Shown here in pieces: positions 10,355 to 21,059 of a stretch of 64,000 nucleotides of DNA. Source of the stretch: Berberis thunbergii. Its lineage: Eukaryota; Streptophyta; Magnoliopsida; Ranunculales; Berberidaceae. Position numbers and translations under genes: made by a program. A model generated the notes under the pieces. It did not search any database, had not been told where the DNA came from, and worked only from the letters and a program-made list of their open reading frames with translations. Position 1 is the first letter of the stretch, and every line of letters begins with the position of its first letter. The stretch spans positions 1-64,000 of the forward strand of contig QNQO01000521.1 of assembly GCA_003290165.1 (NCBI GenBank), read 5' to 3'.

Positions 10355-12344
10355 TTATAGGAAATAATTACACAACATAAACATTTGTAAAAACCATTTG
10401 ATATACTTTCAATCAAATCTGGGACTTTTGGAATTGACCTCACCCATTCAAAAATTATTGGAGAATCTCTCAGAGTTAGTGGAGAGTAGAAAAGGGAACT
10501 ACCTAAAAAATAAATGAATTAGTCGCTTTTCTTCCTCTTAGTAATTAAGTATTGTTGTTTTAGGGTTAACAAATAGTGGTTGGGTACACTAAGTAACTTT
10601 TAAAAGTTAAATATGTAAACTAAAGTTTGGACAACCGAGCCAAATGGTCGGGTACACGTAGCAACTCCCTTTTTATGGCCAAAAATATAATTGCTCTTAA
10701 TAAACGCCATGTTTCTATTTATTTATTACTTTTGCGCAAGGATGGTGATTTCATTTTCCGAATTAATTTTGGTCCTCTGATTTTAAGAAATATTTCGTTT
10801 TATGTAGAAAAACGTAAAAGATTCGGTTGTAATTTTGAATTTAATAGTATAAGCTATGCATTTTAAAATTTTAAATACTGCATAAAAAGTCTCACACAAC
10901 TTGTAATGTCATACTGACTATATATCATATAAGAACTCACGTAACAAACTTTTGATAATATAAATATATAATAACATTATAGCATGTTAAAATATAAAGA
11001 GATTAAAATATTTATTTATTTTCTAAAAAAAATTTGATATCTTTCAAAAATTTGATATCTTTCGAAATTCGGAAGAGATTTTGGTAACTTTAATATAGAC
11101 AATATTTAGTAAAATTTCAAAATATTTCGAGAAATCACATTCCTTGCTTTTAAGTAATTGAATTCACGCCATTGAATTTAGGACTAGACTAAAACTAGCA
11201 AACAAGTCTTAAACATCCCATGATGGCTAAACTGTTGCCATAGTTTTACAAATAATTTTTACAACCATCGAATCCCGGAAAATGTTGTAATGCCATACCA
11301 TGCCGTAAAAGAAAACTCGAGCCCTTTATATTACTCAAATGGCGAAGTTCTAAGGTTGCATCTCCCTTGTCCATGCAAGAGTTTGTTCTCTACAACCATT
11401 AAAAACATACAAATGCATGCCTGCTTTTGGTGAAACCTGAAAACATATCAGTTAGCCCAAATGTTTTATCTAGACAAACACTGATGATATTATTCACCGT
11501 TTGATTGCCGTAGGATGATCAATTGGTTAAACTGTCGCAAATCCTAATGAATAGACTATGCTAGCAATCCCTGAGGCCCTGACTAAGGCCGTTGTGAAAC
11601 AGGAGTAGAGGTACACACCTTAATTCTTTTTTCTTACTTAGACTAATACAGCTCCTGAAATGCCTTCAAGACCTATAAGATTTCCAACAACCAAGCAAGC
11701 GTTCACTTTGTTTGAGTTTCACTTGTCGAAGCTTTTTTTTTTCCAAAGAGCTAAACTGACAATATTTGATCAGAATATACCCCAATATTAAGCATAACAT
11801 GATCCTTCTATATACTCAAAGATGTGACAGACGAGACTCTGATTACATTTGCCTGTTGGGACAACAAAAGACCACTATATGTCCCAAAGCCAGAGTTGCA
11901 GCAGGACTTTGAGAAATGAATAAGAACTAAAGAAAACGCCAAACACCTCTGCAATCTTCAACCACGGTAAATGCATCATTGATGAATCTTATCTTTCACG
12001 TTTGCAAATATGGCGATTCACTATACTGAATCTGTAATCCAAGTGAGCTGAAACAAGAAAATAATTACCTAAATGAGAATGGAAAATATTTGATAAAATG
12101 TTAGGTTTATATTGTAATAAATATCTTGTACAATCATTAATGCTAAAAGATTAACATAGAACTTGAAACTAGTAATAAGGTATGCAACAGTGCCCATAGT
12201 AAAAAAGTAACTTTACTATGAATTTATACTCCTGGAGCTGAAATAAACACAAAACACCACCCTCCAAACAAAAACCATCTGGTTGTTAAAAGCTTACCTA
12301 AATAGGGGAAAGGAGAAAAGTTTGTCATTACTCTTCATCCATCA
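10355..12344. other. AT-rich intergenic sequence and probable 3' flank of the cyclotransferase gene
   Basis: No coding homology is recognised. Two adjacent copies of 'aaatttgatatcttt' lie near 11030-11060. The part nearest 12344 may include the 3' UTR of the minus-strand cyclotransferase gene, but no clear polyadenylation boundary is visible. Confidence 0.4.
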
Positions 12345-12599
12345 TCAAGCTATCAATTCCCTCTCTGGGAGGAGGCACCGAACCGTGTTGGAAAGATCCA
12401 TGACATGCTTGTCTACACATCCTACACAAAGAAAACAAATTTTGAAGAGGGAAACTCCAGAAGAAAAAGAAAATTGAGGGATGGTGGTAGCTGCAAATAT
12501 TTTTAATGTGGGCAAGAAGGATGCACCACTTTAGGGCCGCATGTCAAACACACGGGTTTAATTTCTCAAACACACTTATTGTTCCATGTAAGAAAATCT

Positions 12600-12704
12600 T
12601 TTTTTTTATTCCTTAACCCCTCCCACCATAGATGCCGCCGGCTGGATTTGACCCTGTGACCTAGTGATACCATCTGCCACTGCTCAAGCTATCACACCTT
12701 TGGC
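12600..12704 (-). mobile_element. tRNA-derived SINE in intron 7 of the cyclotransferase gene
   Basis: The 11-bp repeat taagaaaatct flanks it at 12589-12599 and 12705-12715. The left end is a T run, that is, a poly(A) tail on the minus strand. The minus strand carries an A-box-like TAGCTTGAGCAGTGG and a B-box-like GGTCAAATCC. This combination is diagnostic of a short SINE insertion of about 105 bp. Confidence 0.75.
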
Positions 12705-15700
12705 TAAGAAAATCTATTATGAATGACTTGTAATACTAAAAGCTGTTTCTTTGTCTATTAATGCATTACTGAGTTCTCCTTCATTTAGAAAATAAACATT
12801 TCAATTTGATGTCACTTAAATAAATAGGCAGTGTCAATATCTTTTGCTTCTCAATTAACTCTTGACACCTCGTTAGTCTGGGACATCAATACACATGTTA
12901 GTATGTTTGTTAATTAGGTTAAAAAATCAAGAAGCCGCGGAAAAACCTTACCCATCTCAAGAAGAGCCTTTTCAAGATGGGAAAGATGGTCTCTGTTAGG
13001 TCCTGAAGGGCCTTTCGCATTGATAATTTGGCTGCATAGTTATGGGGAAAAACATCATATCAGTTGGATTGCATTTATCAAAGAGTACCAGACAAACCAT
13101 AAAAAGACAATGCATACTTGGCCAGCTCTTCTAGTGATGCAGGACCCAAGTAATTCTGGTTTTGCTGCTTGTCTGGAGATGCTATGTATCTAGTAAATAT
13201 GACTGTCAGACGGAGATGATACTGTTTTGGGATAAAATAACACGTCACTAGAAAATTATGAAATATTTTGTTATCCTGACACTTACACCATTACTCCAGA
13301 GACTGCCGGAGTTGTATCATTGGAGTCCTAAAACAAATTTTAGGTATAATGAATTGCATGAAAAGAATTCAGTGACAACACATTGAGAACATCTGCAACT
13401 TCGCTTCAGTGAAAATAAATTGAGAACATTTGCAACTTACAGTGAAGAAGTCAAGGTCATACTGCTTCTCCCTCACTTCTAGATGCTGCATTATAGATCA
13501 ACATAGTGTGAATATTGTCAATCAAAAAACTAACATAAGAAGCAGCAAGATAACAGAAAAGCACTTCATTGTGCCCAGTGAATTGGTATAAAAAAGTTAT
13601 CATATGCGAGAAGCACAGAATTATGAAGTACAAAATTAATTCAGGAAAAGCGGGTCTTGCAGGATGGAATATTGTGCAAGCTAAACTACTCTCAATACAA
13701 ATGGATGTTATTTCTTGTCAGAAAAAATTAAACAATAAGATATCCACCCAAAATTGGGTTGTACCTTGTAAGTCTCTTCTTCGAGTTTTAAAGAATGAAT
13801 ATGTAGTAGGATAATGCTTCAGAAACCAAATGGAAAATATCATAAGCCATATGCTGTAACGTCGACACTAACACTGGTGTCGGCGTCCAACATGGATACG
13901 CAGTGTCAGACATGTCGACTAATAGTGTGCCCAATACGTGATCATTACCATATTATTTATTTTTTCAACTATAAACTCTATATTGTTAGTCATATTTCTT
14001 ACTTCTAGATCAACATTGATAAATATGCAGTACTAACATGTCAAGAAAAGCTCTTAAGAAAACTTCCCATAGAAATACTTATAACATTTCTAAAGAATTG
14101 AAAGCTTAAAAAGATGTGTGAAATGGTTAAGATCTAAGCATTGAATTATCAAATGCATTTCCGTGTGTCGAAATGTCCAATATGTGCTTGCCACAAGATT
14201 TTTATTTGAAACGAAATCTCGTTGTTACATAGGCAAAATCTAATCTGTTATCAAGTGTCTTCAATAAATAATATTTATCAAGTGATAACCTAAACCCAGA
14301 TTAGACAGAAACTACAAACTTTGTCCTTGAACTCAAAAGAGAGTAACGACTGATTTCTTGTTCCTCTAGCAAGTTTTGACCGTTCTTCAGCTACTCAAAA
14401 ATTGAGAAATTAAATGAATGAGACAATACGATGAAGCTTTTGAAAAACAACTAAAGGAACAACAATGGAACCGCTCACATCCAACCCATGTGGAGCAAGA
14501 CACTGAGTATCTATGCCAGATCCGTTTCCCCCCTATTAGCTCTGGGTTGCTTAGAATTGACTGATGGGCAAGGACTTCAAATCTGGGCAACAGAGTGACG
14601 AGTGATTTGGATATTTTCAATGTCTCTGATGACATCAGTGGTCTTTCTATGCTGGTGATTGGCAACCAATTGAGTGCTTTGGAAGATTTTGAGTGCCGTA
14701 ACTTTCTGAATTATGGGGGTTTATGCCTAAGGTTAGGATTGTACCAGCCTAAGCCAGGCGAAGTATTAAGGCGCACTTAAAAAAATGGTATCCTTTTTGT
14801 TTGAAAGAAACACAGAATAATCTAAACTTGGATTAGGATATGCAGAATCTCAATGGACGTGTCTCCTCATTCTCTTGTTTTCTCTCCTCAAGCATTCTAT
14901 ACTGGACGATTGTGAATGGCTAATTCTTCAAGAAGATGAATCATTTTCCATATCTTAAATATTTGATACAACCTTCACTCCTTCGTATCAGTCAGTTTGC
15001 ACTCAGCATCTTAATAGAGGAAAATCCGCACTCAGCATATCTTAATAGAGGAAAACTTCCGCAGGGAACAAATGAACTCAACAAATGCTAGGGAGTATTA
15101 TATACAATGCAAATACACTATACAACATATAATATACAATGTTACAATATCATAATATCAGGAAAAACAGGATAGCACATAAATTACATGACGTAATTAC
15201 ATTCACACTCAAACAATAATCACGAAATTGGTGGATGGACCTGATAGCTGGAATTTTAAAAAACTCAAACCTCAACTTGTCTACTTAATAAAGCTTTAAA
15301 TTTGGGTAACATTGATAACAATATATATATATGCATCGACATACAAGTTAGGCAGAAAAACGTTCCAATGTCTTTTGATTTTGATTTTTATTATTTCCTA
15401 GTATATCAATCAACCTGACTCACCTACCTAGCTCGCTTTAACATGATAACCAGTGGATCTTAGAACAACAACTAACCAGTGGACCTTCAATCATTCAATA
15501 TCAGGTAATCCATCCTAAGAAGCCAGAATGACCAAGAGAAAGCGAAATTAGTACAAAAAGAGACTGAATAGTCCATTAACTTTATCACAATGAATATTAG
15601 TAGAAGCACTCATTGAATGGTATGAAAAGAGAGAGCAAACATATTACAAATTCAGATGAATATTTGCATGGTATGATACATGGAAACTGACTCAACAAAT

Positions 15701-15904
15701 TAGTTATGTTTGTACCTCAATTGCAACCTGCTCATCCTCCTCCCGTGAGACCTTATAAGCAGCTCCCCACTATAACCTCGCAAATTGGATGGGATTTTCC
15801 TTATTAAGTTAACTATGAAATGCCAGAACACAAAAGCTTAAATGATAATGATAAACGGATTAGAATATCTGTCAACCTACAACAAAGATATCAAACCAAA
15901 CTGC

Positions 15905-16090
15905 AAATGTTCATACTGCACTCAGCACGTAACTGTTGCTTAGGGATTACTAATTCTATAAAAACAGAACTCCTTAATCTTTTTAAAATTAAAAAATAAA
16001 AACTAATTTCCTATTAGCAATGTATCAAACTTCATAAATGTTCATACTGCACTCAGCACGTAACTGAGCCAAATTTCCTATTAGCAATGT
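15905..16090. repeat. Local direct duplication in intron 3
   Basis: The sequence gttcatactgcactcagcac occurs at about 15909 and again at about 16039, and 'ttcctattagcaatgt' occurs at about 16006 and 16076. This is a small tandem duplication inside an intron with no apparent function. Confidence 0.6.
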
Positions 16091-17441
16091 TACTAATTTA
16101 AAACTTTAATGGACTGATTGTTTAAGGGAAGGAGTCCCTGATCTCTTCATTCATAACGTGTTGATGTTGTAAGTCGTGGAATGTGTTCACATACATGGAG
16201 TGACCATGTACATTCCACACATGTTCTTTTCACTTTTGGTATGATTATATCTTTATATGAAAAGATTATAATCTCCTATGATTCTCAACGATTCACACTT
16301 TAATTGTGTCAATCAATTAGACATGAGTTATGTAATTAGTTGTATAGCATATGTAATTAGGGATATTTACTATATAAGATTATGCTATGTGATTATAAAT
16401 TGGTGACCACATCAGTGAGAATAATCAGCAAGTTCTAATTCTCAACCAAAAGACCCCTACAACCAAGATGAGTTTGTGCATGTTTCTATGGTTAACCATC
16501 TAAGATTTTGATCCGGATACGAGAAAATGAGGAACTTTAGTTATTTTCTCAATGAATAACATTTTATAGTTTAAAAGATTATAATCTACTTCCACTCAAT
16601 TGGATAAGGACTTAGAGTGACAAGCAATAGCCTAGAAATTTAAAATAATTGGAAGATCATCTAACGGTTTAGAATACCTGAATCAGTTGATCACCAGTGA
16701 GGAAACTAGACATGGATTTGGAGTTGGGGGGAAGATGCAGAAAAGGAATAAAGACACATATGCATCAGAGTGGAGACTATTAGAAGTGGATTCATTCGTC
16801 ATATTGCCCTAGGATCTTAGTTTACTGGTGGAAGGGGCTCAAAATCAAAGAGATGGCAATTGGAAGCAATTTGAGGGTTTTTAAGTACAAGGGGAACTTC
16901 TGGGTCAGTAACACTATGGACAAAAGAAAAATTCCCCTCACTCACAGTTCTAGCTAGCACGATTCAACTAATTAAACTTCAAAACAATGGGTAATCTTCT
17001 TTTCCTTGGAAAATTCCCAATATTCCATATTCAGAATGGAAAAGAAAAAATGGATCATCAAGACATGAATATCTCCTCAAAATCCACATGGACCCTAATG
17101 AAATTGAATGCGCTCATTTTTACTACGTCCAAATCAAATTGCTAGCTTTCTCCTGCCACCATTGTAAGGCCACAAAACTCTAGGGGGAATGAAATTACAC
17201 CATATTTGTAGATGAACAAAAAAGCCTCTTTTTTTTAGTTCTAGTTAACCGTATGAAACTAACTCAACTATACAACAATGAGTATTCTTTCAATCATTCA
17301 GAAAAAGAAGCAATCTTTCATATCAGAATAAAACATTACCAATGGATCATCAAAACACACAACTTCAAAGTCAAAATTAAAAAGACAGAAACATACACAA
17401 ACTTCTCCCTCTGCAGGTGTGACAGTTCTACCCGGGTACTC

Positions 17442-17731
17442 TAATAGAGACATTGACCTTTTGATTGGAGATCAAACCACCTAGATCCTTTGATTGGGGA
17501 TCAGCCACAAAATAAACTAAATATAACTTGTATTGCTTACCTAAACTCTATTACATCATATGTATTTATAACTGAAAGCAAAGAATAATACTTCCTAATC
17601 GAATTCAATCATAATTCTAATCAAACAATAACTCCTAATTCAAAACAAGCTAATATTCCCTAAATAGAATATTGTCATAACTAAGATATTCTAATATCAA
17701 GTAAATACTAAATAGGATTGGTATCCTAACA
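17442..17731 (-). repeat. 3' LTR of the Gypsy element
   Basis: This is the left copy of the 290-bp LTR. It matches 20260-20549 with only scattered single-base differences. On the minus strand it follows a GC-containing purine-rich stretch ending GGCGTGGAA, the likely polypurine tract, which is itself interrupted by pyrimidines. Confidence 0.92.
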
Positions 17732-17732
17732 T

Positions 17733-19634
17733 TCCACGCCGCCTGAAACAAGGCTTGTCCACAAGCCTGAAAATCCGAAAAATGTACACAAACTGCTCGT
17801 AGTCTTTCCAAGTAGCTTCCTCCACAGGGGGCCGGTCGACTTGATAAGCCAGCATGTAGTTTCTCTGGTCCACTTGAAAAGCCAGCGGTCCTGAATAATG
17901 AATTTAGTAAGGGCTTGATAGTCAACACACATGCGCCAAGAGCTATCCTTCTTTTTAACCAAGAGAACTGATGAAGAATAAGGATTGGAACTGGTTTGAA
18001 GAAGGCCATCAACCTTCAATTTAGATACAACGTTATCATAGTCGGTCGTTTGAAAGTGAGGATAACGATATGGTCGAACAGTTACTGGAGAATCAACTGG
18101 TAAAATCGAGATATGATGAGCATGTGATCGGCCGGGGGAAAGGGTGATGGGATTGCCAACATCATTTGAAAATTCAGCAACAAGTGGCGGAACGACATCA
18201 GGAATGGAAGCGCCTAGGGCAACGTCCTGACGTAATTGTAAAATATTGTCGTGATGCTCTTGTTGTAATGAACGATGGACCGGGGTATTAGCCAAGACAT
18301 TAGGAGAATTGTCGCCAAATAATGTATAAGTACGATTTGCCACCGAGAATGTCATAATCAGCTTGGAAAAGTCCCAAGTAATAAGACCCAAAGAGCGAAG
18401 CCATTCAGCACCTAGAACCACATCACATCCAGTGATTCCAAGAAGTAAGAAGTGGTCGCGGAACTCATAATCTTGTAATTGAAGGGAAACATCCCGACAA
18501 TAGCCAGGACTATGCAAATGGCCACCATCTGCAAGCATGACGCGTAAAACACCATCGTCGTGGATTGGAAACCCACATTGTTTGGCAAAAGACGGGTGCA
18601 AAAAATTATGAGTTGAACCAGAGTCAACTAGGACAGTGACAGGCATGTGTTTTAATTGTCCAGTAATACGCATGATATCAGGCCGTGGGGACCCGAAAAG
18701 AGCATGAAGAGAAATCCCTAGAGGAGGGTCAGATAAAGTATGATCCAAAACAGGAGGGTCAGCATCAGAAACGTCTTCGTCTTCCTTATTACCCTCAAGG
18801 AGCAAAACGTGGGGCTGAGGACAACGATGGCCACGCTTATATACTTCATCGCAGTTAAAGCAAAGTCCTTTGGCACGACGTTCTTGTTGTTCAGCCCATG
18901 AGAGATGTTTAACACCTACTGGGATACTAGGAACTGGCGTTGAAGGATTTGTAGCAGGCACTGGGTTAACAAAATGTTGGACAGGCCCTTTAGATCGAGT
19001 AGCATTAATGGCATCTTCTTGACATAAAGCCAACTCAAAAGCATGTGTAATACTGGTAGGGTGTAACATCCGAACTCCTGCTTGAATATCAACACGCAAA
19101 CCCGATAGAAAAATGCTAATCTGATGAGATTCAGACAAACCGGGCACCAAATTAGATAGTTTTTCGAACTCGGTAATAAATGAGCGAACCGTGCCTCGTT
19201 GTACTAACTTGGAAAGAGAACTACACGTATCGATATGTTCGCGAGAACCAAAGCGAGAGCAAAGAGCTTTCGAAAACTGAGGCCATGTTAGTGTGCCTAG
19301 TGATTGGCGAATCCATCGATACCAAGAGTTGGCATCACCCTGAAGGTGAAGAGCGGCAATTGAGTTCCTGATACTGCTCGGCCTGAAATAACCAACCATA
19401 CGGATCAGTTCCGTCGAAACAGGGTAAATCAATACGGAGGCCCTTTCCCGAAATAGGAATAATTGGCCGTTGTGGATCCGGTGGGACGTATGGTGCCGGC
19501 CGACCTGGTTGGAGATTCCTGAGTGCCTCGAGAATAGTGGCATTGGTGGTCTCAAGTGAGTGGAGGTGGGAAGAAAGCCCAGCAACTTGAGCAGTAAGAT
19601 CATTGACCTGCTCTTGCAATTCAGCAACTGTCAT
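17733..19634 (-). pseudogene. Gypsy gag-pol remnant: gag, zinc knuckle, protease, start of RT, extreme C-terminus
   Basis: The minus-strand reading starts with MTVAELQEQ at 19634 and then FDGTDPYGWLFQAEQY. It loses frame and some codons near 19365 and resumes at ALHLQGDANSWYRW, a retrotrans_gag core. A zinc knuckle CFNCDEVYKRGHRC follows (about 18870-18825), then an aspartic protease with LVDSGSTHNF (about 18630) and VVLGAEWL. The RT start follows: YPHFQTTDYDNVV, VKKKDSSWRMCVDYQAL (about 17930). After 'DYQALTK' the RT, RNase H and integrase are missing. In another frame the extreme C-terminus survives as VEEATWEDYEQF, typical of the tail after Gypsy integrase. The deletion removes about two thirds of pol. 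Confidence 0.88.
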
Positions 19635-20245
19635 GATGATTGAAATTGAAAGAAATCAGAAGCGATGAGTATGATGAAGTGCTGGATCTGGAATCAGTGG
19701 AAACCGAAGAAACAGGGATCGGATCTGTAGGAACCGATGAACCGAGGGCGGATCTGTGGAAGAAGAAGAGAACCGATGAACCTGGAAGCAGTTCAAGCTT
19801 GAAGAGAACCGATGAAGCCGGATCTGTGGAAGAAGAAGAGGCGCTGAAACGGGGAGCACGGCAAATGGACGAAGCTCTGAAGGGAGGATGAACAAAGCTC
19901 TGGCGAAGGTTGCTGTTGCGAGGGCGATGGGGGCTGAAGCGATGGCAGAGTGGTGCTGTTGCGAGGGCGAGGGGTTGCGAAGGGCGATGCGGTTGCGAAG
20001 GGCGGTGATGTTGTGAAGGGAGGTGCTATGGCGAAGGCGGTGCTGTAGTGACGGCGGTTGCTGCGAAGTTGATGCTGATGATGGTGGCGACGGCGCGTTG
20101 CTGCGAAGTTGATGATGATGGCGACGGCGGTGCTGATGCGAGGTATTTTTTTTTTTTTTTGGGATAAAGATCTGGAAGATCGGAGGTTGTTGCGGAGGGT
20201 GAAAAATGAAATAACAAGAAAAAAATTTGGCTCAGAATCGATGAT

Positions 20246-20257
20246 GCTCTGATACCA
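20246..20257 (-). other. Primer-binding site (initiator tRNA-Met) of the Gypsy element
   Basis: The minus strand reads TGGTATCAGAGC two bases inside the 5' LTR. This complements the 3' end of plant initiator methionine tRNA, the usual primer of plant LTR elements. Confidence 0.9.
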
Positions 20258-20259
20258 GA

Positions 20260-20549
20260 TAATAGAGACCTTGACCTTTTGATTGGAGATCAAACCACCT
20301 AGATCCTTTGATTGGGGATCAGCCACCAAATAAACTAAATAAAACTTGTATTGCTTACCTAAACTCTATTACATCATATGTATTTATAACTGAAAGCAAA
20401 GAATAATACTTCCTAATTGAATTCAATCCTAATTCTAATCAAACAATAACTTCTAATTCAAAACAAGCTAATATTCCCTAAATAGAATATTGTTATAACT
20501 AAGACATTCTAATCTCAAGTAAATACTAAATAGGATTGATATCCTAACA
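20260..20549 (-). repeat. 5' LTR of the Gypsy element
   Basis: This is the right copy of the 290-bp LTR and, in element orientation, the upstream one. It lies next to the primer-binding site. The transcribed leader from 20245 down to 19635 is GC-rich and repetitive (gcgaagg/ggcgatg motifs) and encodes nothing recognisable. Confidence 0.92.
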
Positions 20550-20789
20550 TACTCTGGGTCCCTCTATAATCTGTGCCGCCTATAACAACCCCATACATTA
20601 AAAAAAATCAATCAATTGGGTTTCCTACTAAAAAAAAATTTGTACACAAACACAATTCAAAGAACAATAGGAGCAAAAAAAAGAACCTTGGTAGAAGACA
20701 CGACGATACCCTTTGATAAAACCAACAAGACGTTCATCATAATGAATCCCTGCTTTCCATATTAGAGATCCATAGCCAAATACCCACAT

Positions 20790-21059
20790 CAAAGGGGAGT
20801 GAACTGACAACATGACAATAAACCAGGGAGAATTTGCCCAATCAGGAAGGTGCATGCTATGTACACCTAGCAATTTCACTTTGTTCCCAACTGCTTGGTG
20901 CTACAAATGGACAAACTCGATAATAGCTTGGAAGGAAATAGCTACACCCAAAATTTTTGGTTAGTTTAGTTATTTTAAATGAAAAATTTTGCCTCATGGT
21001 CATGTGTTAACAATTCATAGTCATTTATTCATATGTTTCAGGTTTTTATTATGGATTCT
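20790..21059. other. Upstream region of the cyclotransferase gene
   Basis: The first part (20790-20880) is probably its 5' leader, open in frame but without recognisable protein. The rest is AT-rich and may include the truncated 5' end of the LINE that follows. No promoter motif is clear. Confidence 0.4.

Larger units (their letters stand above)
17442..20549 (-). mobile_element. Non-autonomous Gypsy LTR retrotransposon inserted in exon 2
   Basis: Two direct repeats of exactly 290 bp (17442-17731 and 20260-20549), nearly identical, bound a 3108-bp element. The pentamer tactc flanks it at 17437-17441 and 20550-20554, the target duplication expected of LTR integration. On the minus strand the LTR starts TGTTAGG and ends CTCTATTA, so the termini are TG...TA rather than TG...CA. 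The primer-binding site is next to the 20260 LTR. Inside are gag, protease and only the first part of reverse transcriptase, so it cannot move by itself. The close similarity of the LTRs points to a fairly recent insertion. Confidence 0.93.
12345..20789 (-). pseudogene. Gamma-glutamylcyclotransferase (ChaC/GGCT2 family) gene, split by a Gypsy element
   Basis: The family cleaves glutathione or gamma-glutamyl dipeptides to 5-oxoproline in the cytosol. Eight exons assemble on the minus strand with consistent phases: E1 20687-20789 ([14 protein letters not shown]..., with the YGSL substrate-binding motif), E2 20550-20579 plus 17397-17441, E3 15716-15769 (WGAAYKV), E4 13441-13485 (LEVREKQYD), E5 13287-13327, E6 13118-13189 (YIASPDKQQNQNYLGPASLE), E7 12952-13031 (AKGPSGPNRDHLSHLEKAL), E8 12345-12421 (DKHVMDLSN). 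All introns are GT-AG. E2 is interrupted by an LTR retrotransposon at 17442-20549. One base is also lost just before the PEYPGRTV codons, shifting frame. About two residues in E2 and four or five in E4 are missing relative to what I recall of the family. E3-E8 look conserved, so inactivation may be recent. A clean copy elsewhere is likely but not visible here. Confidence 0.88.

Noticed and set aside
13850..13930. Motif-rich stretch with repeated gtcg/acac text
   Set aside because: Short and within an intron; I could not relate it to any element or structure.
19793..20329. 178-codon minus-strand ORF rich in His/Arg/Ser
   Set aside because: It is the low-complexity leader of the Gypsy element and runs into the LTR; no domain.
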